Positions 26,256 through 35,309 of a stretch of 64,000 nucleotides of DNA are shown here, one piece after another. Position 1 is the first letter of the stretch, and each line of letters starts with the position of its first letter. The stretch is from Gammaproteobacteria bacterium (GTDB taxonomy: Bacteria > Pseudomonadota > Gammaproteobacteria > JAKBBU01). Below the pieces are notes generated by a model. It was not told where the DNA came from and did not search any database. It saw nothing but the letters and a program-made list of their open reading frames with translations. The position numbers and the translations under genes were made by a program. The stretch is taken from assembly GCA_021773195.1 (NCBI GenBank), contig JAJFKN010000008.1, forward strand, positions 62,001 to 126,000, in the 5' to 3' direction.

Positions 26256-26798
26256 CTAGCCTCGGAAGATATTATTGCCTTTTTTCAATTTGAAGCCCAA
26301 GAAGATGAAAAGCAGGCCAAAGACAATGGCATAAATACCGATCAACCAGGCAATGGCTAAGGCGCCAGAGGCAGGGAAGCGGAAGATATATAAGCCAAAG
26401 AGGATAGAAACAATAGCACCCAGCCATAGCCAGAAGGTACCTTTGCTGCCACGTAGCTTGATGGCTGCAACTAATTGCATAAAGCCGGAAGCCATAGCCC
26501 AAGCAGCGATAAGCAATAAGAGCATGAAGCCAGAAATGCCAGGCCATGTGAGAATTAATAAACCAATTATGAAACCGATGATGCCTTCAATAAGATGCAG
26601 GCTCCAGTCAGGATCTTGATTGCGGTTGCAAAAAGCGCCAACAGAGGTAAAGAGACCACTCACTAGGACAAAAACCGAGAAAAATATGATCATCGTGGCT
26701 AATGATAAGCCAGGATAGGCAAAAACCAAAATACCAAATAGAACTGACAGCAGGCCTCTAATCATCATAGCCCACCAAGCTTTGCTTATATTTTCCAC
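26256..26798 (-). CDS. HdeD-family membrane protein
   Basis: The 180-residue protein has six closely spaced hydrophobic segments and the DUF308/HdeD pattern: WWAMMIRGLLSVLFGILVF at the start, and repeats of G-x3-G with Trp and Pro at helix ends (LTWPGISG). E. coli HdeD is linked to acid resistance at high cell density; the role of this copy is unknown. It is divergent from cydA, with 325 bp between. Confidence 0.9.
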   Translation of the reverse strand: MENISKAWWAMMIRGLLSVLFGILVFAYPGLSLATMIIFFSVFVLVSGLFTSVGAFCNRNQDPDWSLHLIEGIIGFIIGLLILTWPGISGFMLLLLIAAWAMASGFMQLVAAIKLRGSKGTFWLWLGAIVSILFGLYIFRFPASGALAIAWLIGIYAIVFGLLFIFLGFKLKKGNNIFRG

Positions 26799-26937
26799 AG
26801 TTTTTCCTCATCTATCGGGTAAATTTTTCAATCATAATGGTTATGGTGGATCAATGATACGGTTATTTACTTAAAATTATTTTAAAAAAGTTGGTGGGCT
26901 GTTTTTTATCAGAGGTTTCATGATTATTGATAAAGAA

Positions 26938-26978
26938 ATGATGTATATCAGGAAATTTTCATCGACATGATATATAAT
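26938..26978 (+). promoter_or_regulatory. FNR-like site and -10 box of the likely cydA promoter
   Basis: ATGAT-GTAT-ATCAG at 26938-26951 matches the FNR consensus TTGAT-N4-ATCAA in eight of ten positions, with a perfect TGAT-N4-ATCA core. A TATAAT at 26973-26978 has no good -35. A start near 26985 would centre the site at about -41, the position of class II FNR-activated promoters. FNR itself is encoded at 47065-47784. Confidence 0.55.
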
Positions 26979-27058
26979 CTTCCACTATTGAATTGACTAG
27001 GACTGGGACATTAGGAATATTAATAGACCCTAACTAGTTCGCTAATTGGCCAACTTAT

Positions 27059-27081
27059 GACTTGTCTTAGAAAGACAAGTC
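27059..27081 (+). repeat. Perfect 10-bp inverted repeat in the cydA leader
   Basis: GACTTGTCTT (27059-27068) and AAGACAAGTC (27072-27081) flank a three-base centre, 42 bases before the cydA ATG. There is no T-run, so it is not an intrinsic terminator. It could be a repressor operator or an mRNA hairpin affecting stability or translation. Confidence 0.75.
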
Positions 27082-27123
27082 GTTGAAATTGTTTATCAGT
27101 AGGCAGCCTCATAGGAGTGTCAT

Positions 27124-28686
27124 ATGTTACCCACCCTCGTGTCTGTGGAATTGGCTCGCTGGCAATTTGCCATAGCGGCATGCTTCCACTTTTTATTTGT
27201 ACCTTTGACTCTTGGCCTCACATGGATTCTATTTACCATGGAATTGGCCTACGTTATTACTGGGCGATCGGTGTACAAAGACATGACGCGCTTTTGGGGG
27301 AAATTGTTAGGTATCAATTTCGCTTTGGGGGTTTTGACGGGTTTAACCATGGAATTCCAGTTTGGTACTAACTGGGCTTTCTATTCCCAATATGTGGGTG
27401 ATATCTTTGGTACACCGCTAGCTATCGAAGGCTTAGTGGCCTTCATGTTGGAATCGACCTTCTTAGGTCTCTTCTTTTTTGGTTGGGATAAACTTAGTAA
27501 AAAACAACATTTATTTGCAACCTTTTGCTTAGCCATTGGTTCTAGTCTCTCTGCTTTGTTGATTCTGGTGGCGAATGGTTATATGCAACACCCTGTGGGT
27601 TCTTTCTTTGATTGGCAAACCTTGCGGATGGAAACCATAAGTTTACGAGCTTTATTCGTTAATCCCGTTGCTCAAGTGGGTTTTGTGCATACAGTTATTG
27701 CTGGCTACACCACAGCAGCGGTTTTTGTCATGGGTATTAGCTCTTATTACTTATTGAAGAAACGGGATATGGATTTTGCTAAGCGTTCCTTTGCCATTGC
27801 CGCGGGTTTTGGTTTGGTGGCGTCAATTATGGTTATTGTTATGGGTGACCAAAATGGTTTATTGGTTTATAAAGACCAACCTGAAAAGCTTGCCATGATT
27901 GAAGCCGAGTGGAATACACAAAAACCACCTGCCGCCTTTAACTTAATGGCTATTCCCAACCAAAAAGAAATGAAAAATGATTGGGAATTGCGCATTCCTG
28001 ATGTATTAGGTTTATTGGTGACGCACTCATGGAGCACACCAGTAGTAGGGCTACGTCAATTTGTAAATGCCAACGAAGTGAAAATTCATCGAGGATTAAC
28101 CGCGTATCAGGCTCTAGTAGAGATGCGAAAAGGTGATACATCACAGAAGACTCTAGATCAATTTAACAAATACAAAAAAGATATTGGTTATAGTTTACTA
28201 CTGAAGCGCTTCACGCCAAATATTGTGGATGCGACCAATCCACAAATTAAGGCAGCTGCGGTGGAAACTCTACCTGATGTGGCCAGTATATTTTGGTCTT
28301 TTAGGGTCATGGTAGGTATCGGCTTCTTAATGGCTTGGATGTTTATCATTGGTTTTATAATGGTATTGCGGGATAAAGGTTGGAACAGCCGCCTTTATCA
28401 TCGTTTAGCTTTATTAATAGTACCATTGCCTTTTTTAGCCAATCTTTGTGGTTGGTTCGTGACAGAACATGGCCGTCAACCTTGGACGGTTTATAATATT
28501 CTGCCGACTTCTTTAAGTTCTTCATCCATCAGTGCCGTGGATATAGGCTTGAGTATGGGTATGTTTGTTTTATTCTATAGTCTGCTTTTTGCTGTAGAAA
28601 TGTTTTTAATGTTCAAGTTTTCAAGATTGGGACCCAGTGCATTGCACACGGGGCAATACCATTTTGAAAAATCATCTAATTCATAG
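27124..28686 (+). CDS. cydA: Cytochrome bd ubiquinol oxidase subunit I
   Basis: CydA carries hemes b558, b595 and d of the high-affinity quinol oxidase. The 520-residue protein has the haem-ligand helices (His in CFHFLFVPLTLG near residue 21; GDQNGLLV and MEFQFGTNWAFYS conserved blocks), the quinol-binding Q-loop after residue 240 and its C-terminal extension, so it belongs to the long-Q-loop subfamily like the E. coli enzyme. Ends with the GWFVTEHGRQPW motif near residue 444. First gene of cydABX-cydDC. Confidence 0.98.
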   Translation: MLPTLVSVELARWQFAIAACFHFLFVPLTLGLTWILFTMELAYVITGRSVYKDMTRFWGKLLGINFALGVLTGLTMEFQFGTNWAFYSQYVGDIFGTPLAIEGLVAFMLESTFLGLFFFGWDKLSKKQHLFATFCLAIGSSLSALLILVANGYMQHPVGSFFDWQTLRMETISLRALFVNPVAQVGFVHTVIAGYTTAAVFVMGISSYYLLKKRDMDFAKRSFAIAAGFGLVASIMVIVMGDQNGLLVYKDQPEKLAMIEAEWNTQKPPAAFNLMAIPNQKEMKNDWELRIPDVLGLLVTHSWSTPVVGLRQFVNANEVKIHRGLTAYQALVEMRKGDTSQKTLDQFNKYKKDIGYSLLLKRFTPNIVDATNPQIKAAAVETLPDVASIFWSFRVMVGIGFLMAWMFIIGFIMVLRDKGWNSRLYHRLALLIVPLPFLANLCGWFVTEHGRQPWTVYNILPTSLSSSSISAVDIGLSMGMFVLFYSLLFAVEMFLMFKFSRLGPSALHTGQYHFEKSSNS

Positions 28687-28700
28687 GCCCAGGAGTAATC

Positions 28701-29873
28701 ATGGAAACATATGCTGTATTACAATTAATTGGCTGGGTAACCGTAGGTTTTTTACTGTTCTTATTTGCCGCCACAGGTGGTTTTGACCTCGGTGCAGGTA
28801 TGCTGTCACCCTTTATTGGTAAGACCAACGATGAACGTCGCGTTGTCATCAACACTGTCGCACCTACATGGGATGGTAACCAAGTTTGGTTGGTTGCTGC
28901 AGGTGGTGCTTTATTTGCTATATGGCCCCGGGTTTACGCGGCTTCATTCTCTGGCTTTTATTTCGCTTTCTTACTGGTTTTATGGTCCTTGTTTTTGCGG
29001 CCCGTGAGTTTTGAATACCGTTCTAAGATGCCGTCACAGCGCTGGCGGACTTTTTGGGATTGGGGCTTATGTGTCGGTAGTTTTGTACCAGCATTAATAA
29101 TAGGTGTGGGCGTAGGCAATCTTTTTTTAGGCGTGCCATTCCAGTATGACCCCGTGAGCTTACGCTTTTTCTATGGCCCTGAAATGCAAGATACAAATGC
29201 TATTGCAGCATTATTTGGTTTGTTGCGTCCTTTTGCTTTACTTGCCGGGGTCGTCAGCGTGGTGATGATGTTGATGCATGGGGCAGCGTACTTAACTTTC
29301 CGTACTAAAGGTGTAGTGTACCAACGTGCTAAGATTTGCACTCAAGTATTCAGTTGGTTAGTGCTGGTCACGTTTGTGTTAGGTGGTGTTTGGATAGCAA
29401 CGGCTATTCAAGGTTATCATTGGACTGCCATGGCCAATCCAATGTTACACCCTTTAACTAATGAAGTAACACAAAGTCTAGGCGGATGGTTAACGAATTA
29501 TACGACCTACCCTATCTTTTTGCTTTGTCCTATTTTGGGCATAGGTGGTGCTTTATTCGTTAGTGCTTTTACTGCTATGAAGAAGCATTTCGCTGCTTTT
29601 TGCTGTAGCTGCGCCAGTGTGTTTGGCATCGTGACAACAGCAGGGGTGAGTCTCTTTCCCTTCGTCATGCCATCATCCACACATCCAGCACAGAGTCTTT
29701 TAGTGTGGAATGCCACCAGTTCGCAAACATCACTAATAGGCATTTTAGTGACAGCAGTCATTATGGTTCCTGTTATTTTTTACTATACCGCATTTGTTTA
29801 TCGCAAGATGTGGGGCCGGGATGTGAAAATGTCACCTGAAGCTGTACAAGAAGCTACTCATACACTTTATTAA
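28701..29873 (+). CDS. cydB: Cytochrome bd ubiquinol oxidase subunit II
   Basis: The 390-residue CydB partner has nine hydrophobic segments and the family features ATGGFDLGAGML near residue 24 and APTWDGNQVWLV near residue 53. It starts 14 bp after cydA, with GGAG in between. It pairs with CydA as a structural subunit, supporting haem and proton pathways. Confidence 0.98.
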   Translation: METYAVLQLIGWVTVGFLLFLFAATGGFDLGAGMLSPFIGKTNDERRVVINTVAPTWDGNQVWLVAAGGALFAIWPRVYAASFSGFYFAFLLVLWSLFLRPVSFEYRSKMPSQRWRTFWDWGLCVGSFVPALIIGVGVGNLFLGVPFQYDPVSLRFFYGPEMQDTNAIAALFGLLRPFALLAGVVSVVMMLMHGAAYLTFRTKGVVYQRAKICTQVFSWLVLVTFVLGGVWIATAIQGYHWTAMANPMLHPLTNEVTQSLGGWLTNYTTYPIFLLCPILGIGGALFVSAFTAMKKHFAAFCCSCASVFGIVTTAGVSLFPFVMPSSTHPAQSLLVWNATSSQTSLIGILVTAVIMVPVIFYYTAFVYRKMWGRDVKMSPEAVQEATHTLY

Positions 29874-29889
29874 GAGAGGTTAAGCGACG

Positions 29890-29991
29890 ATGTTTTACAT
29901 TATTTGGATTGCAAGTGCTTTTACCGCCGTTGCTATTGGCATTTTAGCTGTTTCGCAAATTGATAGCCGTAGTGAAGAGGACGCCTCTTAA
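29890..29991 (+). CDS. cydX: Cytochrome bd small subunit CydX
   Basis: A 33-residue single-helix protein (MFYIIWIASAFTAVAIG...), with the aromatic Y-x2-W start typical of CydX, sits 16 bp after cydB. CydX stabilises the oxidase and its haems. An AGAGGTTAAGCG ribosome region precedes the ATG. The stop is directly followed by the TTG start of cydD. Confidence 0.92.
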   Translation: MFYIIWIASAFTAVAIGILAVSQIDSRSEEDAS

Positions 29992-31740
29992 TTGACGCCC
30001 TATAAATGGTTAACGCAGCAAACGGCTGCAACACGTCTTTGGGTATTGGCATCGGTTTCTGCTGGTTTTATAAGTGGCCTGTTACTTGTTTTACAGGCCT
30101 ACTTGTTAGCCCATATAATTAATGCTGCATTTTTTCAACATATTCCTCGTCATGAATTGCTCTCACCGTTTGTATTGATCCTGGTTGTTATTTTGATGCG
30201 ATCGGGGCTGGCTTGGCTGCGCCATTATTTAGGTTTTCAAACCTCAGCCCGTGTGCGGCGACAATTACGTAAAACATTGCTCGATTATTTTTCTGCCACG
30301 GGACCACGCGGACTCGCTAATCAATCTAGCGGTGCGTTGGCCAGTTCTGTTCTAGAACAAGTGGAAGCTATGCATGATTTTTTCGCGCATTACCTTCCGC
30401 AAATGTCTTTGGCGGTGTTAATACCAGTGGCAATTTTAGTGGTGGTTTTCCCGTTAAATTGGATAGCTGGAACTATACTATTAATTACAGCGCCTTTAAT
30501 TCCTTTATTTATGGCATTAGTGGGTATGGGTGCTAAATCCGTTAATGAGAAGCAATTCAAATCTTTGGCGCGCATGAGTGCTCATTTTATAGATGTGTTA
30601 AGAGGACTCGTTACCCTAAAACTCTTTAATCAAAGCCGAAAGCAAGCTCAAGTTATTGGTGAGGTGGCAGATGAATATCGTCAGCGAACTATGAGTGTAT
30701 TACGTATTGCTTTCCTTTCTTCGGCTGTCTTGGAATTCTTCAGTTCTATAGCTATCGCATTATTGGCGACTTACCTGGGCCTAAGTTTCTTAGGCCATAT
30801 TCATTTTGGTTATTATCATCATGGAGCTAACTTTTTTGCGGCTTTTTTCATTCTTTTACTAGCGCCTGAATTTTATTTGCCTTTGCGGGAATTAGGCATT
30901 CATTATCATGCTCGAGCTCAGGCTCTAGGCGCCACAGAACAAATCATGGAAGTGTTGAATACCCCCTTAGTTCAAGTTCAAGGGGGCGAAAGAGCCATCC
31001 CCCACTCTGATGCCATCAATTTACAGCTAAAAGGTGTTTCATACGCCTATCCTGAGTGTGAAGCGTTGAGTGACGTAACGTTGACTATTGATGCTGGGCA
31101 AAGGCTAGCGGTTGTAGGTGAAAGCGGTGCAGGGAAATCTACCTTATTGCATTTGATAATAGGCTTCATTCAGCCTCAGTCGGGAATAATTGAGGTGAAT
31201 GGCGAATCTCTCCATGACTTAGCATTGGTACAATGGCGAGAACAATTAACTTACCTAGGTCAAAATCCGCGACTATTTCATGGCACTTTGCGCGATAATA
31301 TTCTAATGGCAAAGCCTGATGCATCACAGAAAGCTTTAGAAGATGTCTTAAATAGAGCCCACGTCACAGAATTTCTTGAGCAATTGCCCCAAGGTTTGGA
31401 TACGGTTTTAGGCGAACAAAATTTTGGAATTTCAGGCGGTCAGGCGCAACGTATAGCCTTGGCTCGAGCTTTTTTGAAGGACGCATCATTAATTCTGTTG
31501 GATGAACCTACTGCAAATTTAGATCAGCACAGTGAGGCTTTGGTTCTAGAAGGTATAGATGCCCTGGCCAAAAGTAAAACTTTAGTGCTATTAACCCATA
31601 GACATCAAACCTTAAAGTCAATGGACAAAATTGTAGTGTTAGAAGAAGGCCAGATAAAAGAAATGGGGGCATATCAAAGTTTAATGGATGCTCGTGGAGC
31701 ACTTTATCAATTACTTTACAGCGGAGTGATTGATGAATGA
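29992..31740 (+). CDS. cydD: CydD subunit of the CydDC ABC exporter
   Basis: CydDC is a heterodimeric ABC exporter needed for bd oxidase assembly, long described as a glutathione/cysteine exporter and more recently linked to haem. The 582-residue protein has six helices (about 15-300) and an ATPase domain with GESGAGKST near residue 379, signature ISGGQAQR near 482 and ILLDEPTANLD near 502. The start is a TTG immediately after the cydX stop, with AGAGGA inside cydX as the ribosome site. Confidence 0.95.
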   Translation: MTPYKWLTQQTAATRLWVLASVSAGFISGLLLVLQAYLLAHIINAAFFQHIPRHELLSPFVLILVVILMRSGLAWLRHYLGFQTSARVRRQLRKTLLDYFSATGPRGLANQSSGALASSVLEQVEAMHDFFAHYLPQMSLAVLIPVAILVVVFPLNWIAGTILLITAPLIPLFMALVGMGAKSVNEKQFKSLARMSAHFIDVLRGLVTLKLFNQSRKQAQVIGEVADEYRQRTMSVLRIAFLSSAVLEFFSSIAIALLATYLGLSFLGHIHFGYYHHGANFFAAFFILLLAPEFYLPLRELGIHYHARAQALGATEQIMEVLNTPLVQVQGGERAIPHSDAINLQLKGVSYAYPECEALSDVTLTIDAGQRLAVVGESGAGKSTLLHLIIGFIQPQSGIIEVNGESLHDLALVQWREQLTYLGQNPRLFHGTLRDNILMAKPDASQKALEDVLNRAHVTEFLEQLPQGLDTVLGEQNFGISGGQAQRIALARAFLKDASLILLDEPTANLDQHSEALVLEGIDALAKSKTLVLLTHRHQTLKSMDKIVVLEEGQIKEMGAYQSLMDARGALYQLLYSGVIDE

Positions 31741-33400
31741 ATTAAAGATTATTCTGAGTTTATTTAAACCCTATAAATATTGGTTGTTTCTGGGTGGCTT
31801 GTTAGGGCTGGTTACGATTTTCTCAGCCATTGGTCTGATGTCATTATCGGGATGGTTTATCTCAGCTGCTGCCTTTGCTGGATTAGTGCCAGCCACAGCC
31901 GGTCAATTTAATTTTCTGTTGCCGGGTGCTGGCGTACGCTTTTTTGCTTACTTACGTATTGCCGGACGCTATGGAGAGCGCATTGTAAGTCACGATGCTA
32001 CGTTTAGGGTCCTAGCTCATATGCGTGTTTGGTTTTATGAAAAAGTGGAACCTTTAGCGCCCTCTCATTTTATGAAAAAAAACAGTAGCCATTTGCTAAA
32101 TAGCATGGTGAGTGATATCGATGCCTTAGATAATCTCTATATAAGGGTATTAATGCCCACATTGATTGCCCTATTAGTGTGTCTCATTATTTTTATTTTT
32201 TTCTATTACTTTAGCCACCAATTAGCTTGGGTTATTGTTTTCTTGATGTTGACAAGCTTGATTTTTCCGGCATTATTATTCGAAAATCTAGGCCGCTCAG
32301 CAGGTAAAGAAATATTAAAAAGCACTGAGAAATTACGAGAAAAGGTCATTGATACCTTAGAAGGACTGAATGACCTGTTGATTTTCGCCAGGATGGATGA
32401 GCACAAGAAAAGCATTGGACAAGCTAACGAGGCTTTATTACGGGCTCAGGGTAAGATGGCTCTTCTATCAGGATTAGCGTCAGGTTTGATGACCTTTTTG
32501 CTGGGGATTACTTTATGGGTGGGCACATTCCTTGCTATAGGCTTGTATGAATCACATAAGATTCAAGGAGCCAATATCGCTTTAATAGCCCTCTGCATCA
32601 TCGCTGCTTTTGAAGCATTGGCGCCGCTGCCACTGGCCTTCCAATACTTAGGTAAAACCCGTGCCGCTGCCAAAAGGCTATTAAGTGTTGACAATAATGT
32701 GGCGGTGATTGCATTCCCAGAAATATCAGAAACACCTTTAACCCATTATGATATTGAATTCGATCAAGTTGATTTTTCCTATGGCAATGAGATTAATGGA
32801 GCTTTGAGAAACGTTTCACTTTGTATTAAATCCGGGGAAAAGATTGCTGTTGTGGGGCATACTGGAGCTGGTAAATCCACATTAATAAATTTATTATCCC
32901 GACTATGTGAACTTCAACGTGGAAAGATCTCTCTGGGTGGAATTGACATAAGAAACTTAACCCAAATCCAGTTACGTTCTTCCATTACCCATATCCCGCA
33001 AAACCCTTTTATTTTCAATGCCACAATCCGAGAAAATTTGCTGTTAGCAAGACCTGATGCAGGTGATAAACAGTTATTAAAAGCGTTAAAATTGGCTCAG
33101 TTGGGGCAATTCATTGATATGATGCCAAAAGGTTTGGATACTTGGTGTGGTGAGTTTGGTGCGCAACTTTCAGGTGGACAATGTCGACGCATGGCAATAG
33201 CTCGAGCGGTATTACAAGATGCCCCAGTACTGATTTTAGATGAACCCACTGAAGGGCTTGATCAGGCAACGGCACGGGAATTAATGAACATTATATCTGA
33301 GATATCCATTAATAAAACATTAATAGTGATTACTCATAATCTCGGAGCATTGAAAAATATACAGCGCATTATTACTATGAACGAAGGTAAAATAGTATAG
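31730..33400 (+). CDS. cydC: CydC subunit of the CydDC ABC exporter
   Basis: The 556-residue partner of CydD has the same plan: six helices, then Walker A GHTGAGKST near residue 382, signature LSGGQCRRMA near 482 and VLILDEPTEGLD near 502. Its start overlaps cydD by 11 bases. Having cydABX and cydDC in one transcript differs from E. coli, where they are separate, and lets structural genes and assembly factor share a promoter. Confidence 0.95.
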   Translation: MMNELKIILSLFKPYKYWLFLGGLLGLVTIFSAIGLMSLSGWFISAAAFAGLVPATAGQFNFLLPGAGVRFFAYLRIAGRYGERIVSHDATFRVLAHMRVWFYEKVEPLAPSHFMKKNSSHLLNSMVSDIDALDNLYIRVLMPTLIALLVCLIIFIFFYYFSHQLAWVIVFLMLTSLIFPALLFENLGRSAGKEILKSTEKLREKVIDTLEGLNDLLIFARMDEHKKSIGQANEALLRAQGKMALLSGLASGLMTFLLGITLWVGTFLAIGLYESHKIQGANIALIALCIIAAFEALAPLPLAFQYLGKTRAAAKRLLSVDNNVAVIAFPEISETPLTHYDIEFDQVDFSYGNEINGALRNVSLCIKSGEKIAVVGHTGAGKSTLINLLSRLCELQRGKISLGGIDIRNLTQIQLRSSITHIPQNPFIFNATIRENLLLARPDAGDKQLLKALKLAQLGQFIDMMPKGLDTWCGEFGAQLSGGQCRRMAIARAVLQDAPVLILDEPTEGLDQATARELMNIISEISINKTLIVITHNLGALKNIQRIITMNEGKIV

Positions 33401-33426
33401 TTTTTGGCTGTAACCGTGTAACATGG

Positions 33427-33849
33427 CTATTTCTTTTTATGGGTTCTCACTACAGTCACATCGCATTTTGCACCATGCAATATAGTATTAGCAGTTCCCC
33501 CAAGCACTGATGTTAAACCATGAATACCATGACTACCGATGATAATTAGATCGATATCTAATTTTTTAGCTAGTTGGAAAATTTCTTTTTTTGCAGATCC
33601 AATTTTCAGGTGGCAGTCATCTAAAGGAATATTTAATGGTGTCACAAATTCTTCCATTTTTTTTTGCGCATTTTCCATAAGGGAATTATTCACTTCTTTT
33701 TCTGTAAGACCAAAGTAAAAACCTGTTTGTTCCACGATATGCACAAGGGACAGCTTGGCATCGAATTTTATTGAAAATTCACAAGCGGCTTGTGCGACTT
33801 TTTTACCTTCAACGCTCATGTCTGTTGCTAATAGAATATGATGATACAT
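33427..33849 (-). CDS. Universal stress protein (UspA family)
   Basis: A 140-residue single-domain Usp protein starting MYHHILLATDMS, with the nucleotide-binding loop IIGSHGIHGLTSVLGGTANTIL (G-x2-G-x9-G-S/T type) near residues 104-125. It resembles the Usp at 46543-46971 closely in start and end (HILLATD, LHGAKCDVTVVR), so the two are paralogues. It is convergent with cydC and divergent from the LOG-family gene. No FNR-like site is visible upstream. Confidence 0.93.
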   Translation of the reverse strand: MYHHILLATDMSVEGKKVAQAACEFSIKFDAKLSLVHIVEQTGFYFGLTEKEVNNSLMENAQKKMEEFVTPLNIPLDDCHLKIGSAKKEIFQLAKKLDIDLIIIGSHGIHGLTSVLGGTANTILHGAKCDVTVVRTHKKK

Positions 33850-33969
33850 CTTCTTTCCCTCTACTTTTAGGAGTACAATAAATATAGCTTATTTCAGCCC
33901 AAATTGCTTGTATAAAATGGGCAGGGAAGTTTTCCAACTTGTTGAATTATAAAGATATTAAGGAATGCC

Positions 33970-34860
33970 ATGCCAGAGCACGATTATGTAACCCCTTTCA
34001 CCCCTGCCAGTCTGGAAATTGAATCCCATCAAGAGATTCATGGGACGCCTCAGACGGAATCTTCTACCTATCAATTAGCCTTCGCTGATAATGAATTCCT
34101 CTTGCGTGATGAGCTCCGACCAATACGGCTCCAGTTAGAATTACTTAAACCTGAACTTATAATGCAAGAGCAGGGTATAGATGCCACCATAGCTATATTT
34201 GGCAGTGCACGTACGATAGATTCAACGTTGGCAAAGGAGCAGTTAAGGTTAGCTGATGAAGCACTCAAGAAAAGACCTACGGACACGCAATTGAAGCAAG
34301 AGTTTTCCTTAGCAAAAAAAGCTTACTCTAGTAGTCGTTACTATGACAGTGCTCGTGAACTATCACAGTTGATATCAAAATGGGCTTTAGAAAAAACAAA
34401 AAAAAGGATACTTGTGGTGACAGGTGGTGGGCCTGGGATTATGGAAGCTGGAAACCGTGGGGCACATGATGTTCAGGCAAAAAGCATTGGCTTGAATATT
34501 ATGATTCCCAAAGAGCAGCAGCCGAATCCTTACATAACGCCAGAGTTATCTTTCTTGTTTCATTATTTTGCTTTAAGAAAGATGCACTTTTTAATTCGTT
34601 CAAAAGCTTTAGTGGCCTTCCCTGGAGGTTTTGGAACACTCGATGAGTTATTTAACACATTAACTTTAATCCAAACAAAAAAAATGTCACCTATCCCTGT
34701 TGTGTTATTTGGTGAATCCTACTGGAAGCAGCTCATTGATTTTGATTTTCTCTTAGATGAAGGCATGATAAGCAAAGAAGACTTGGATCTTTTTCATTTT
34801 TCTGACACAGCTCAACAAACATTAAAAATTATTGCTGATTTTCACGGTTTAGAGTCATGA
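33970..34860 (+). CDS. LOG-family (TIGR00730-type) nucleotide phosphoribohydrolase-like protein
   Basis: The 296-residue protein has the two conserved LOG motifs: VTGGGPGIMEAGNRGA near residues 153-168 and PGGFGTLDELF near 217-227, with the arginine and glutamate expected for AMP/cytokinin-nucleotide hydrolysis. Residues 1-70 are an extra N-terminal segment without recognisable motif, making it longer than the usual 180-200 residues and closer to PpnN-like forms. AAGGA stands upstream of the ATG. The end overlaps the hydrogenase protease gene by 19 bases. Confidence 0.88.
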   Translation: MPEHDYVTPFTPASLEIESHQEIHGTPQTESSTYQLAFADNEFLLRDELRPIRLQLELLKPELIMQEQGIDATIAIFGSARTIDSTLAKEQLRLADEALKKRPTDTQLKQEFSLAKKAYSSSRYYDSARELSQLISKWALEKTKKRILVVTGGGPGIMEAGNRGAHDVQAKSIGLNIMIPKEQQPNPYITPELSFLFHYFALRKMHFLIRSKALVAFPGGFGTLDELFNTLTLIQTKKMSPIPVVLFGESYWKQLIDFDFLLDEGMISKEDLDLFHFSDTAQQTLKIIADFHGLES

Positions 34861-35309
34861 AGGGCGTTAATGTATTGAGATAGCTCACTTACTAACATTG
34901 GAATGGCGTCTGCAATGTCTGAAGATAATTGGTCATTGTAGCTGAGTGTGCCAATTTCTATGCCATAGAGTGTTAGTTGTTTAGGTAATAAGTTTAATGA
35001 GTGGGCTAATTCTAAGGCATGTTTTACACCAAAATCATGACTGCTCAATAATATTTGAGATTCAAATATGTCATCTGGTGATAAACGGACTATTGTACCA
35101 GGTAGGTTTTCTGATTTTACGGCATCGATTAATATCACTTCATCAGCACCTTTCATCAGACTAATTAAACTCATGTTTGGCCGATCACAGGTAAGAAAGT
35201 CAATGTTGTTCATTTTAGTTTTATCAAAAGTAGCTTGCAATTGTTCGATAACATTCCAACCAAGTCGATCATCACTAAAGGGCGAACCAATGCCAATAAT
35301 TTTAATCAT
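34842..35309 (-). CDS. [NiFe]-hydrogenase maturation protease
   Basis: After nickel is inserted, this endopeptidase clips the C-terminal tail of the large subunit. The 155-residue protein has the M52 features: GIGSPFSDDRLGW near residues 6-18 (usual Asn is Ser), the metal-site aspartate in VILIDAV near residue 63 and the histidine in SSHDFGV near residue 90. It is the last gene of the operon, overlapping the large-subunit stop by four bases, as expected for its dedicated protease. Confidence 0.93.
   Translation of the reverse strand: MIKIIGIGSPFSDDRLGWNVIEQLQATFDKTKMNNIDFLTCDRPNMSLISLMKGADEVILIDAVKSENLPGTIVRLSPDDIFESQILLSSHDFGVKHALELAHSLNLLPKQLTLYGIEIGTLSYNDQLSSDIADAIPMLVSELSQYINALHDSKP

Larger units (their letters stand above)
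26799..27123. promoter_or_regulatory. Divergent regulatory region between the hdeD-like gene and cydA
   Basis: This 325-bp gap has no coding frame I can support. On the cydA side it contains an FNR-like site with a -10 box (26938-26978) and a perfect hairpin in the leader (27059-27081). A CATAGGAG ribosome site at 27110-27117 precedes the cydA ATG. The hdeD-side promoter could not be picked out. Confidence 0.7.

Noticed and set aside
26799-27123. Riboswitch before cydA
   Set aside because: One simple hairpin without multi-helix architecture or a terminator; no known riboswitch motif could be recognised.
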